Positions 22,952 to 33,162 of a stretch of DNA of 64,000 nt are shown one piece after another (positions within the stretch are counted from its first letter, which is position 1; each line of letters opens with the position of its first letter). The stretch comes from Siniperca chuatsi (Eukaryota; Chordata; Actinopteri; Centrarchiformes; Sinipercidae). The DNA is taken from contig NC_058043.1 in assembly GCF_020085105.1 (NCBI RefSeq), positions 19,135,667-19,199,666 on the forward strand, given 5' to 3'. A program made the translations under genes and the position numbers. The notes below the pieces were generated by a model. It worked only from the letters and a program-made list of their open reading frames with translations. It was not told the origin of the DNA and made no database searches.

Positions 22952-23169
22952 GTGTTACTCATTGTTGTAGAAAAGGTTTCAGTCGTAGTCATCTGGACAC
23001 TGTTTTCAGAATCAAGACGTTTCGGCTCCCATCCGGAAGTCATTCACAATTGGATGGGAGCCGAAATGTCTTGATTCTGAAAACAGTGTCCAGATGACTA
23101 CGACTGAAACCTTTTCTACGATAGAACACTCCTGGACGAATGAGGGACTACACCGTGTTACTCATTGTT
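22952..23169. mobile_element. Hairpin insertion with 15-bp target duplication in gpr84 intron
   Basis: Arms 22967-23034 and 23052-23119 are reverse complements over 68 bp with one mismatch, separated by a 17-base loop. The whole block 22967-23154 is flanked by the exact direct repeat GTGTTACTCATTGTT at 22952-22966 and 23155-23169. That is the signature of an insertion that carried an inverted copy of its own end. The arm sequence (AGTCATCTGGACACTG, GAATCAAGACGTTTCGGCTC) resembles a fish retroelement end, perhaps Penelope-like, but the class is not proven. Confidence 0.85.
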
Positions 23170-23600
23170 ATTATATTTTTAATTTAATGTTAATTGATCT
23201 AATGTAATTTCATTTACAACTGTTGTGGACAACTGCTGTAGCTCTAGTAACCTGACATACATTGTCTGGCAAGCATAAATAATTCCTCAACATTAGCCAT
23301 TATAAATAATGAACGAACAAAATAGGAACAGGTTTTGTGTACAGTATGATATAAAAAAAATGCCCTCTCTGTAACAACAACAATAATAATATTAATAATA
23401 ATCTAAAAAATTCTGAAATTATTTGATATTCATTTGAACTCTTTATAATATGCTCACATCACTGAGGTGAATCCTGCATATAGATTCTCAATTAGTCTAA
23501 ATTAGTGAAACATTGTGTACAATAAAGCTAGAATTTAACAGATTTAATATAATTTTTAAGGCAAATGAAAGCCCCTATTTTAAAACAAAACACAAAGAAT
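23170..23600. other. gpr84 intron remainder
   Basis: AT-rich intron sequence with a short (AAT)-rich run near 23379-23402. Nothing else recognised. Confidence 0.5.
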
Positions 23601-23607
23601 TTCTCAC

Positions 23608-23690
23608 CTTAAAGCTGAAGATTTTTGCTGGTCTTTCTAATTGTTGATGTGTAGCTGTGTCTTTCTCTGCAGTGATCTGGTGTGGTAAAT
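23608..23690 (-). other. gpr84: Probable non-coding first exon of gpr84 (5' end approximate)
   Basis: On the minus strand CTTTAAG|GTGAGAAA gives a strong donor with exon edge at 23608. The matching acceptor is at 22745-22747, one base before the gpr84 ATG. A TATA-like ATATAAG lies at about 23709-23715, roughly 25-30 bases before the proposed transcript start near 23685. The same donor-containing block recurs in the gpr84 duplicate at 28.15 kb, which supports its being part of the gene. Confidence 0.6.
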
Positions 23691-23708
23691 ATCTGACTTC
23701 CTGCTGGT

Positions 23709-23716
23709 CTTATATT
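23709..23716 (-). promoter_or_regulatory. gpr84: TATA-like element of gpr84
   Basis: The minus strand reads AAATATAAGACC here. Spacing to the proposed exon 1 fits a TATA box. The corresponding place in the duplicate (about 28250) has lost the motif. Confidence 0.4.
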
Positions 23717-23989
23717 TACATCCTCCCTGTTGCGTTAGTTCACTCTACATGATGAAATGGTATGAAATAGGGCTTTTCCATTTCATGTCCAAATTCAGGA
23801 AGAGAGATCTTGCATAGATTTTTTTTTTTATATTTCAAATGAAATAACCAAATGTGGAAAAAATGTATTCTTTTACTGAAATGTGTTTTGGTATGTCTGC
23901 ATACTGCATGTCACAAGGGACTTCCAAACAAAACAGGACTTGACCCCAGTTGATGAAATATTTTGATCATTACTATGTTTAAAGGGACA

Positions 23990-24290
23990 GTTCACCCCCA
24001 AATCAAAAGTACATATTTTCCCTCTTGAGTTTTGGAGATATCAGCTGTAGAGATGTCTGCATTTTTTGAATATAATGGGACTATATGGCACTTGGCTTGT
24101 GGTGCTCAAAGCGGCAAAAAAATTAATTTGAAAAACTCAACAGCAATGTCTCTTTCCAGAAATCATGACCTGGTTACTGAAGATAATCCACAGATTTGTT
24201 GTGAGCAGTTTCATGTAGGAACTATTTTCTTTCTACCGATAGTTCCTACATAAAACTGCTCACAACAAATCTGTGGATTATCTAGAGTAA
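23990..24290 (+). repeat. Fish interspersed repeat starting AAAGGGACAGTTCACCCC
   Basis: AAAGGGACAGTTCACCCCCA near 23981-24000 starts a block that matches, in the opposite orientation, the block ending at 35179. Shared segments include GATATCAGC...GTAGAGATG, TTTTTTGAATA and AGAAATCATGACC. This copy contains an extra hairpin: 24182-24224 against 24240-24282, 43-bp arms with one mismatch. Confidence 0.8.
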
Positions 24291-24589
24291 CCTCGTAGTG
24301 ACTTTGTTCTACCCTGGTGATTTATATGGTACACTGCAGAGGTGTTGTCTGTTCTCACCAGCACATGCTTCTGACGTGAGATAGATAAATGGCCCTCAGT
24401 TCGAGCACATGTGTTCTGATGACCAAGGGTCCCACATGCCCCTCACTGTCCTGCCCTCCCATTCGGCTCCCAGCCCATCAGCGATGCATCTGTTTATTGA
24501 TCTTTTGTGAGGAACGTTCCCCAGTGGGGTTCCTCCATGGGAACAGGGCTGCATGCAGGACTGTGCCACGAGCAGATTCATCCTCCTGT

Positions 24590-24945
24590 CAATTCAATTT
24601 TATATATATATATATAGCGCCAATTTATAACAGAAGTTATCTCATTGGACTTTTCCTATAGAGCAGGTCTAGACCGTACTCTTTATAATATTATTTACAG
24701 AGACCCAACAATTCCCACCAAGAGCAAGCACAGGCTACGAGAAAGAGAGCAGCCTAGTTGGGATGGGGTCTAAGAGACAGGTTGATGGCTTAGATGAAGA
24801 AATCATTGAAGTTAGTTGGAGAAGGTCAATGGGAGAAAAGCAGTCTAAATATATATCAGGTTTTTCAGCTGTTTCTAAGGTTCCTGTCATTGCCGGTTGA
24901 GGGCAGGACGTGATTAATTTTGTCTCAAATAATTGGTGGAATGCC
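24590..24945 (-). mobile_element. L2-like LINE fragment
   Basis: Minus-strand frame 24947-24735 encodes SSKPSTCLLDPIPTRLL, the start of the reverse-transcriptase domain typical of L2-clade LINEs in fish. The upstream piece CFSPIDLLQLTSMI fits the same family. The + strand begins with a TATA microsatellite (24602-24616) and TAGCGCC...ATAACAGAAGTTATC, resembling the repeat end at 39835-39960. Only a fragment remains. Confidence 0.65.
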
Positions 24946-25139
24946 ATTTCCTTTCAAGACTGAAATTAGCATAGGAGTCCTCTGTTATATTGAGACATGA
25001 CATTGAATTAAATGCAGATGAAATCACTTCCTTAAATTTAGCTTCAGCACTATCAGATATACATCTAGTGTAGGAATTTTTGCACAATAGCGTGTAGTCC
25101 AGTAATAGCAGTTCAAAAGTTATTAAATAATGTTTTTTC

Positions 25140-25805
25140 TTTTTTGGATGATGAAAGGAGTTGAACCGTTGCTGTATGGGACGCACCCTCAGCAGGCCCA
25201 AGGGAATCACCACCGATGCTGCTGTCATCAATCCCAGCAGTTTCTGAACCCTGTGAGCAGTCACAAGCTTCCCTAGTTCAAAGTGTCTTAATGCTTTCTC
25301 CAAACTGTCAACCAAATGGGGAGTGAGACATTGTCACAGAATTGAAGTGGAGACCATGAAAGTTTACCAAGGCCACAGATTGCTCTTCTTCCAGTTCACT
25401 GTGAACCCCAGGGACTGAACATGAGACAACACCATCTCTGTGTCCTGGATTACTTGATCTAGAGAAGGGGCACAAATTAACCAGTCGTCCAGATATGGCA
25501 GGATTTTGAGACCCTGAAACCGAAGGACTAAAAGACCACCCGAGTAAAGATCCTTTGTGCCAGTGACATGAAACTGTAAAACTTGAACTTGGAAAGCAAA
25601 GCGGAGAAAGGGTCTGTGTTCTGGACAAATCAGGACGTGGCAATATGCATCTTTGAAATTGAGGGATGTAAAATCACTCTCCTGCGCTGATGGACTGCAT
25701 TACTATTTTTGTATGAATCATTTTGAATCAGAGTACCTTCAGATATCGTTGAGGAACCTGAGGTTGAGAACAGGCCGATGACCACCATCTTTCTTTGGAA
25801 CTAGG
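25140..25805 (-). mobile_element. DIRS-like retrotransposon reverse transcriptase fragment
   Basis: Reading on the minus strand, three frames give KDGGHRPVLNLRFLN (about 25750-25800), PYLDDWLICAPS with the YLDD catalytic box (about 25470-25510), LSHVQSLGFTVNWKK, then ALRHFELGKLVTAHRVQKLLGLMTAAS and IPLGLLRVRPIQQ (to about 25165). This order and the last motif fit DIRS-type elements better than Ty3. Frame changes between the motifs show the copy is dead. It abuts L2-like sequence downstream, so the block is nested or composite. Confidence 0.75.
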
Positions 25806-26170
25806 GCTGGGCAATATCGCTTATAAATAATATCTCGATATTTTTAGGCTATGCTGCAATATACAATATAGGCCTATGTCTCGATATACACATTTTCTCT
25901 AAAATAACATACCGTAAATTCTCAGATAGTGCAAACATATGATTATCTTGTAGAATATGATGCATTGCTGAAGATTAAACTACCCAATAGTATATAAAGC
26001 AAGCTCAACCATAAACATCTACAGCAGTAAAATGCAACATACACATTAATGCAACAGTAATATTAATCCAGAAACATCATATATAATAGTAAAACACTAA
26101 CGGGGACCATTTTACTCTGCAATGAGTACTTGCAGAACTTTTACTTGTAGTACTCTAAACCTCTGTTTAA
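25803..26170. repeat. Probable hAT-like terminal repeat sequence and diverged repeats
   Basis: TAGGGCTGGGCAATATCG at 25803-25820 followed by ATATCTCGATAT resembles the start of a very common fish non-autonomous hAT-type element. No matching inverted end was located. The stretch near 26110-26160 resembles the reverse of the repeat at 63.7 kb. Confidence 0.45.
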
Positions 26171-26179
26171 AGGTCAGGG

Positions 26180-26900
26180 CTGGCTTGCGTTCGTTCGTTG
26201 GACAGTTTCCCTCATTGTAATAGAGCGCTCAGCCCTATACAGCACATCCTGGATGAAAGACTTGACCAGGCATTACTGGCAAAATCATCAGTTCATTCCT
26301 TGTGGCATCTGGCAAAGAAGTCTGTGCCAGCCACACTTGCCCATGACCTAAGACAGCTGATGACAAAGCCTCCCCCACATCACGTGTCAGTTCCACACCT
26401 TCCATTCTCACCACTGAGTGGCAGTAATGCACCTGCTTTAGTTTCTCAAACTGCAAATGCATCATTGTACAGGTTGTCTGAAATAGCATGTGATTGTGAG
26501 GAGATCAGAGGTGTGGACTACAATTCTTGCATCTTGACTTTTACTTATCATTAGTACCAAACTGGTATTTGATGTGAATACTTCCCTCAACTACCTCTAT
26601 ATGTGTGACAGTACGACCATGAAGTTTGTCCAGTAACACATAGGTTGTAACACACATGTCGTACTTCCACAAATCCAAAAGACATACATCTTCATATTAA
26701 TCTAGATGCCATTTTTGTATGTGGTGAACATTTTAAAGGCACACCCTGTCAAGTTCCTTTCCCTTTTTCTCCATCCTTCCTAATCTCTACCCTTTAAATT
26801 TATCACCCAGACAAACAACTGAAGACTTGATAGTGGCTGAATGCAAGATGCACTGCATTATTTAATCAGAATATCATATGGGGCCAATATGAATACAAAC
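26180..26900. other. Intergenic with a short repeat shared with 32.2 kb
   Basis: 26400-26465 and 32185-32245 share the CCATTCT-ACCACT-AGTGGCA-TAATGCACCTGCTTTAGTTT motif in the same orientation. The ORF over this stretch has no domain and is probably spurious. Confidence 0.5.
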
Positions 26901-26924
26901 ACCACTTTAAATTCCAGGAGTTGA

Positions 26925-27158
26925 CCACTGGGTCAGAGCCAGATAAATGGTGCCACAGCCCTGGTGAGCAGTACATGCTAGGCCGGTCGAAACTGCTGGT
27001 TCATGACAGCATAGACCACAGGGTTGATACAGCTGTTGAGCCAGGTGAGGTTTGCACAGAACATGTGCAGGAGCTGTGGGACGCGGTTATGTTTGTCAGC
27101 TATGTTGAGCAACATGAACGACTAACAGGAATCAGAATATAGGTTAACACATTTATAA
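26925..27158 (-). pseudogene. Truncated gpr84 duplicate
   Basis: 26930-27112 closely matches the 3' coding part of gpr84 (21540-21713), covering TM7 and the start of the C-tail. Then 27119-27158 matches the 5' edge of the gpr84 coding exon (about 22748-22788), so about 1 kb coding for TM1-TM6 and the third loop is deleted. A TAG at 26978-26980 stands where the functional gene has the Tyr of RQAYHMLL. The acceptor of the parent (CGACAG) is lost at the junction. The matching leader region is at 28130-28290. A new ATG at the junction opens a 45-codon frame, listed separately. Confidence 0.9.
26978..27115 (-). CDS. 45-codon TM7-only ORF in the gpr84 duplicate
   Basis: The deletion junction creates an ATG (27113-27115) in the original gpr84 frame. 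Translation from it runs MLLNIADKHN through the TM7 motif ANLTWLNSCINPVVY to QFRPA and a stop, 45 residues. Only one membrane helix is encoded. Whether it is transcribed is unknown, and the parent's splice acceptor is gone. It is most simply a by-product of pseudogenisation. Confidence 0.35.
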   Translation of the reverse strand: MLLNIADKHNRVPQLLHMFCANLTWLNSCINPVVYAVMNQQFRPA

Positions 27159-27273
27159 AAGTGCTTTGAGACGGTTGCCTGCTGCCACCTTAAAGGTTTT
27201 CAATGTCAGTCATGCTGCTGAAGTCGTCAGTAGTGCAGTGACAAGGTGGCAGGGCAGCTGGCTGTCAAACGCG

Positions 27274-27749
27274 TTCTCATTCCCAGGGCATCAAATACTA
27301 ATGTTTTGTTACATCCTTCCGCGTTGTATAAACTCGCGCAAGGTACCCTTTTGCGTTAGTAGGAGATGCCTTCAGAAACAATGTAACGCCACTTAAAAGT
27401 TAGGTTTAGGGAAAAAAACACTTGGTTAGGCAGTAGAAAATCACGTAACAGTACATGTCACGTGACATGTACCGTAACTTTAAAGTCAACTTTAACTTTT
27501 GGTTTCCCCTGGGATCTATGCACGGGACATGAACTCCTCCGTCTCCTGGGTGAAAGTCCTGGGTTTGACCCATTCGACCTCCCCACTTAAGCAGATTTTG
27601 TTGCTCTTTACATTATGTCACCTGATTTTATAAAGGCTTTCTGGCAGCCCTGTGCGTCTAATACAGACGCTAAAGATTACCTTGTGTGTGTTTATATGAC
27701 GCCAAAGGGCAAGACAAAACGTCTGTATTTGACACCCTGGGAATGAGAA
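27274..27749. mobile_element. Non-autonomous DNA transposon, 476 bp, with TIRs
   Basis: The left end TTCTCATTCCCAGGGCATCA and the right end, read on the other strand as TTCTCATTCCCAGGGTGTCA, are near-perfect inverted repeats extending through CAAATA. There is no transposase. A perfect 22-bp palindrome, GTACATGTCAC/GTGACATGTAC, lies inside at 27451-27472. The element sits between the two parts of the gpr84 duplicate. Confidence 0.85.
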
Positions 27750-28129
27750 TGGGCTAGGCTATGGCAACCACAGAAACTACACTGAAGGAAACAAAACCGC
27801 TTATTTTACTGGTATTCGAGTTCCCTAAATTATACACCTCTTTGTGATTGAACAAACATATCAATGAAGGGAAACGGTCTTGGAGCAACATCAACTTCGT
27901 CATCATCATCATCAACTGGTCACTTAATTTATCTTTTCTTAAATAAAGGGATTAATCGTTTAGTCTGAAATGTCAAAAATTGGGAAAAAAGCCCATCACA
28001 AGACCTTAGAGGCCAGGTTGACAACTTTAAATTGCTTGTTTTGGCTGACAAACTATTCAAAACCCAAACAATGGCAAACTCAGCATTTAACCATACCTTT
28101 CGTTTTTAATTGCTTAAACAAAAATGTGC

Positions 28130-28290
28130 GGCCTTCAATTTCTCACCTTAGAGTTGATGACCTCCGCCAGTCTTTTTATATGTTCATGTGCATATGTCAT
28201 TCTCTGCAGTGATCTTGTCCTCTGATTGTCAGTCTTCCTGTTAGCATGTTGTTTTATGTGCATCCTCTTTTTTTAAGTTTGCTCTACAGA
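28130..28290 (-). pseudogene. Leader/promoter part of the gpr84 duplicate
   Basis: TTTCTCACCTT, CATTCTCTGCAGTGATCT, CTTCCTG and ACATCCTC-like blocks occur in the same order and spacing as at 23601-23735 beside gpr84. The splice donor of the non-coding exon (AAG|GTGAGAAA on the minus strand) is kept, while the TATA-like motif is not. With 26925-27158 this shows a segmental duplication of the whole locus followed by deletion. Confidence 0.75.
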
Positions 28291-29639
28291 CAATGTATTT
28301 TTCCTTTTTATATTTCCTCTTAGTATTTGTTTGCAGACTGGACTGCAACTTAATCAGCTTTTGATTACGAATAGTTTGAAAGCCAAAATGTAGATATGTT
28401 TTACTATATCTTTTATGTCTGTTAGTCACTTATTACTATAGTACTGTACTGTATGTCAGAATATTTTAAACATTACTCACATTGCGCACACTGTGTACTT
28501 GCATTATTACTTTACTAAACTACTCGTACAACCAATTGCATTTGTGATTTATTATTGTCATATCTCATTACATTTGAAAAAATGAAAAAATCACCAATCA
28601 ACATTGCTTACAACCATGAATTCAGTGTAATGATTTTATATATAATTTTGTTTTAATTTAACAATTAGGAAGCCCCAACATGTACCTTTTCTCATTTGTT
28701 AATAATCTACATTTACAGTAATGTTTCAATACACATCTCCTAAATAACAATTCATACATTTGTAGACATTTTCTTTTTATTGCAGTTAACAAGAAAAGTT
28801 AGCAGGAGTGCTTAAAGTATTGCTACAGTTTCCGTTTCCTAAAGCTTCCCTCTAATTTTTCATAAGCCATCATGACTGTTGCACTGGGATAGTTCAGGGT
28901 CATGTAGGGTTGGAGCACACAAGGCAGAGCTGACAAACTAAACAGTTTTATGCCACTATAGGCCTATAATACTACCAAAAATGGTGTGTTGTTTTTTGCA
29001 TACAACTACTCATCTGTGTATGTGGTCCTTTTCTCTTCCTTCTGTAACATAATGCTGGTGTCTTTCATCCCAATGTCTTCGACACTCCTTGTATGGGATT
29101 GTGGTGAAAATGTGGTCTGTATTGAATGTGCACATAATGCAAATACCTGCTACTAAAGTCACAAATCAACCATTGTCCAGCTGTGAAACTATTCTGTTAA
29201 GACACTGAAACCTTTCTGTTTTGCGCAGTGAGGTGCAGATGAGAAAATGATAGATTGTTATTTTAAATGTATTTAAGCCATTTACATGTAGATTTTTCAC
29301 CACAGACTTTTACTTATGTGCTTTTTGGGGCTTTATGCATGTGGTTGTTGTCAATGGCCATTCAGGGAGAATCTGGGGAATTATTAGGGGAACTAAGAAA
29401 CTAACTTTGTATGGGTTTTGCCTCTCATTCTGTTCTTATTTTCTATATTTTACACAGACCGAAGAAAATAAACACTGATAGCTGCATAAAGCACCAGTAG
29501 CAATTACTTCTTCACAACATTTCCACCTTTGCCAAACCATAAATGTGGTTGATGTACACATCAGTACAGTTTCAAGTTTCAATTTCTGCCCTTTTGCTGT
29601 TCCTCTTTGACTTCCTGTTTCTGTCCCACAGAGGTAAAT
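28291..29639. other. Intergenic, gpr84 duplicate to znf385a 3' side
   Basis: AT-rich, no gene. A minus-strand AATAAA (TTTATT at about 28776-28781) could be the distal end of znf385a, 2.1 kb beyond its stop codon, but this is weak. Confidence 0.35.
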
Positions 29640-30241
29640 GGGCTGTCCCGAATACCATTTTTGGAGTTTCGAAGCTTTAGTGAGAATTATCCACGAATAT
29701 TTGAAGCTTCGACAGGGGTGGGGTGGGGGTATAAATGTCAAGGTTCATAGACAAGTGTTGTTGTTTTTTTTTTTCATTTTACACTGCATAAATTAGCCTA
29801 GAGGTTTGCACTTTTCCTCTGCTCATAGCTTAACAAATTACATATTATTTATACTTTTTCTTACTCACCGCAAGTCACCACAACTCACAACAGAACACCC
29901 CGGTTGAATTTTTGCATTATGTAACGTAACGAGTTGTCGTCAACTCAAGTAACCTTCACTTCACCTATCTCTTCTCAGAGACCTCCCCACGGCCCATCCG
30001 CCCCCAAAGCAGTCAACCTAGGGGAAACACTGCGTTGCTGTCATCCTTTTGCGCTTTAAGATGCCATTTAATGTTAATAATGTTGGATTTGCTATTTCTT
30101 ATTTCATGGTCTATTTTGGGATTTTTGGGGTAATGCATATAGGCTATAATAAAAAAAACACCACAACATTTGAATACCGATTTGGACGATTACCATGGCA
30201 ACGGTAGAAGCTTCAAAGCTTCGAGGTACTCGGGTCAGCCC
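29640..30241. mobile_element. Non-autonomous hAT-like element, about 600 bp
   Basis: The left end GGGCTGTCCCGAATACC (29640) and the right end GGTACTCGGGTCAGCCCTA (to about 30243) are imperfect inverted repeats. Both are followed inward by GAAGCTT-rich sequence (TCGAAGCTTTAGTGAG / GAAGCTTCAAAGCTTCGAGG). No transposase frame was found. The target duplication is unclear. Confidence 0.65.
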
Positions 30242-30925
30242 TAGTGAAAATGTAGACATACAGTACAGAGAAATGTTTGCCAGTAACTGCAGAAACTGTA
30301 CAGAAATTGTTGTTGCCTTTTTCTCTTTATAGGCCACAAAAACAGAACTTTACAGTGGCACAATCCACTATACTGTAACAGCTACAGAATGATACCAGCT
30401 AACATCAGAGGCAAATACTATATCTAACCCACCGGACATGTTTTTGATGCCATTAATGCTTTGGATATGTAATCAATCCTTGCAGAGGTGAACATTAAAA
30501 ACATAAGAGAGGTAGGGTTTTGAGTCAGATACAGTGGATCATATGTAAGATGAAGATAATTAGTCAGCTGCAGATTGGAGGATGCTCAAGGAAGTCCATG
30601 CTTGATAAAAACTTATTTATAAGTTCCTCTTCAAATTATCTGCAGAATCTACTTGATGATTAGCAGATAGCTGAGTGATGAAGGGAAACCGGGGAGGATG
30701 GAAACATATGGTGTCTTTGAAATCTCTGGTTCTCCCTGTTAACGTAACAGTAGTGGTCTGCAACCACAGTATGCACCATAAAGAGTCACATTTATGTTCA
30801 CTGTTTTTAATTATGATGAAACACCAGCTGGAGCTATGCCAGCTGATTTGGCTCTTGATGGCACATGGTTGCAGGCCTCCACTTCACAGTGTGCTTCTTC
30901 CTGATTCGTCCTCATTCTCTCTCCA
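30242..30925. other. 3' flank/UTR region of znf385a
   Basis: Directly downstream of the znf385a stop codon on its strand. Part is presumably 3' UTR. No other feature recognised. Confidence 0.4.
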
Positions 30926-31153
30926 TCAGTAAGGGGTGAAGAGGATCGGCCCATGCGTGGTGCGAATGGGACCTGGGGCGGGCCTCAGCAGGCTGAGGTG
31001 TGTTCCCTGTAGGAGGTGGTGATGGGGATGATGGTGGGAGGTCGGGCCAGGAGGACGTAGTGCCAGTTGATTAGAGGAGGCTGCTGCTGCCATCGCCGCA
31101 GCAACAGCCAGAGGACTTGGTAAAAGTCCGGCCCCCAGAGTTTTTGGAAGCTC
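30926..31153 (-). other. znf385a: znf385a last coding exon
   Basis: [20 protein letters not shown], an Ala run, a His-rich SHHHPHHHL insert and the C-terminal [15 protein letters not shown]. The stop TGA is at 30926-30928. The acceptor TTTTGCAAAG follows a long T-rich tract. TFAKELPK would continue in frame upstream, so an acceptor a little further out cannot be wholly excluded. Confidence 0.85.
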
Positions 31154-33115
31154 CTTTGCAAAAGTCAAGAAAAAATAGAAATGTAAATGTGACACAACTT
31201 TAAGTACTGGTGCATGCAAGAGTTTTCCTAAAACCTAAATGATAATGTTTTCATGGGGGGAATTGAGAAATATGGAATATGACTGTGAGAAAGACAAACT
31301 GAGTCTCTACCATAAAGTCTGTGCGCTTCTTGTGCCGACTGAGAAGAGGATTAGGTTTCCCTGCAACTCCATCCCGATGCCTACGGCTAGATATATGCTG
31401 AAACATAAAATGAGAAAGGACAGATACTGAATATTGAGATTGCTTTGAAACTTCTTCACTTAAGGTCTTCGGATCTTTGTGTGAGTTTCTCACCTGTTTT
31501 AGCTGCAGCTCTGAGTTGACTCTGACGTTGCAGATCTCACAGTGGAAGGTGCGTTCCTGAGTGTTGGGGTCAGAGGACAGCTCCCCTCCTTGCTCTGGGC
31601 TGGGTTTAGGACCCAGACGTGGGTATGCTTTAATGGGTCCCAGTCCACTCCGAGCCTCCAGAATGGTTTTGTGTTTGGTACCTGAAAACAATAAAAAGAA
31701 AGGTATAATCTGAGGTGGTAATCGAGGCCATGTTACAGTGTAGTGCATATACTAAATACTAAAGACTAAATAATAATTGACTATGTGGTGGTCTTAACTG
31801 CTGTTTCCAAGATCAAGAATTAACTTTGACCTTAGCTTTTAAGCCAACATGGATGAGGAGTCCTTAAAGTGCTAAAAATTTGAACATCTGCAATTCCATG
31901 ACAACTGGGCAAACTCCATGAGGATCATGTGATATGACAGAAATCACCAGACCAGCTACTAAATGGACCTCGTGGTGAGATTGTTTGCTCAACTAGTGCA
32001 TGGTTTTTTAAAAAGTGCAGAGAACAAAATCTAAAGCTAGATGTTATAAAATATATCAGCTTGAGATGGGAGAGTATTCCTGTAATTGCATTAATTGAGT
32101 GAGACAATATTTAGTATAGGTGGTAGGCAGTGATGTTTTTATCACCACCCATCTACACCCAGTCAAACCAAGCAGTTTTTAACCTGCCATTCTTACCACT
32201 AAGTGGCACTAATGCACCTGCTTTAGTTTTCAAACTTAAAATGCAGAATAAGTGCAGAATTGCATCTAAAGAGCCATGGCTCGGGGTGTGTGAAGTAGCT
32301 TCGAAGAGTGCATACTGCATAATGCTGCTGTTTGTAGAGGTTTATTTCTCTCAAGATTGTGCATACTCTGTGGCGGGACGTACTTATAAATATGTGCACT
32401 CTGACACAGCTGTGTTGGAGTTACCTTTGTTGTGTGCCTCCAGTTGTGAGAGGGAATTAACAGCTACTTTGCACAGGGAGCAGTAGAGAAGCTTCTTGGC
32501 TTTCTCTTCCTCTGACTCTCCTGAAGAGGGGCTGGGTGCTGGGGAGGGGGTTTCAGGAAGACCAGCCGCTGCTGGATCCACAGGGGGGGTACTGAGGGCC
32601 GGGGAGGGAGAACATGGCAAAGGTGTGTTGACAGAAGGCAAGAGGGAACACTCTGCGTCTGCTGAGCTCAGTGTGGGTGTTGGAAGGTGGCTAGGGGTCA
32701 AAGGTGACTTGTTAGAGTTGTGACAGGATTGGGTGTCATCTGTAAACAGCAAAAAGTTTTCAGGTTAGTGAATAATTTGTGGAAAGTCAACCACACAATA
32801 AGCCTTTCAACCCTGATGATCATGATGATGAAAGTGTGAAAATAACAATGCTGCTTTTCCAGCAATAGTGTTGTGCTTGAAACTCTTCCTCTTTGAGGTC
32901 GAACACACAGCTGTGCCGGCCCATCTGGACCTGCCAGCACGTCTGGCCACCCTTGTGTAGTGACATCTTAGCTAGACGAGATTTTGTGACTAACTACTGT
33001 ACTTCCATTTCTTAGTAAACACCAGGGCTCCTAAACTCCTCTCTGGTTAGTCTCTATCCTATCACTTCACACAACAGCTGTGTTGTGATGTGCATCTGTG
33101 CCATTTTGTGACAGA

Positions 33116-33162
<47 letters not shown>

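Noticed and set aside
24914-25315. 133-codon minus-strand ORF as a novel gene
   Set aside because: Its N-terminal half is DIRS-like RT and it runs into L2-like flank; a composite of dead elements.
26921-27142. Plus-strand 73-codon ORF similar to the ORF at 21583
   Set aside because: Both are antisense shadows of the gpr84 TM7 region; the similarity reflects the duplication, not a protein.
31251-31748. A single 165-codon minus-strand protein
   Set aside because: It reads through a 96-base intron between two znf385a exons; both splice sites are good and the exons match the family on each side only.
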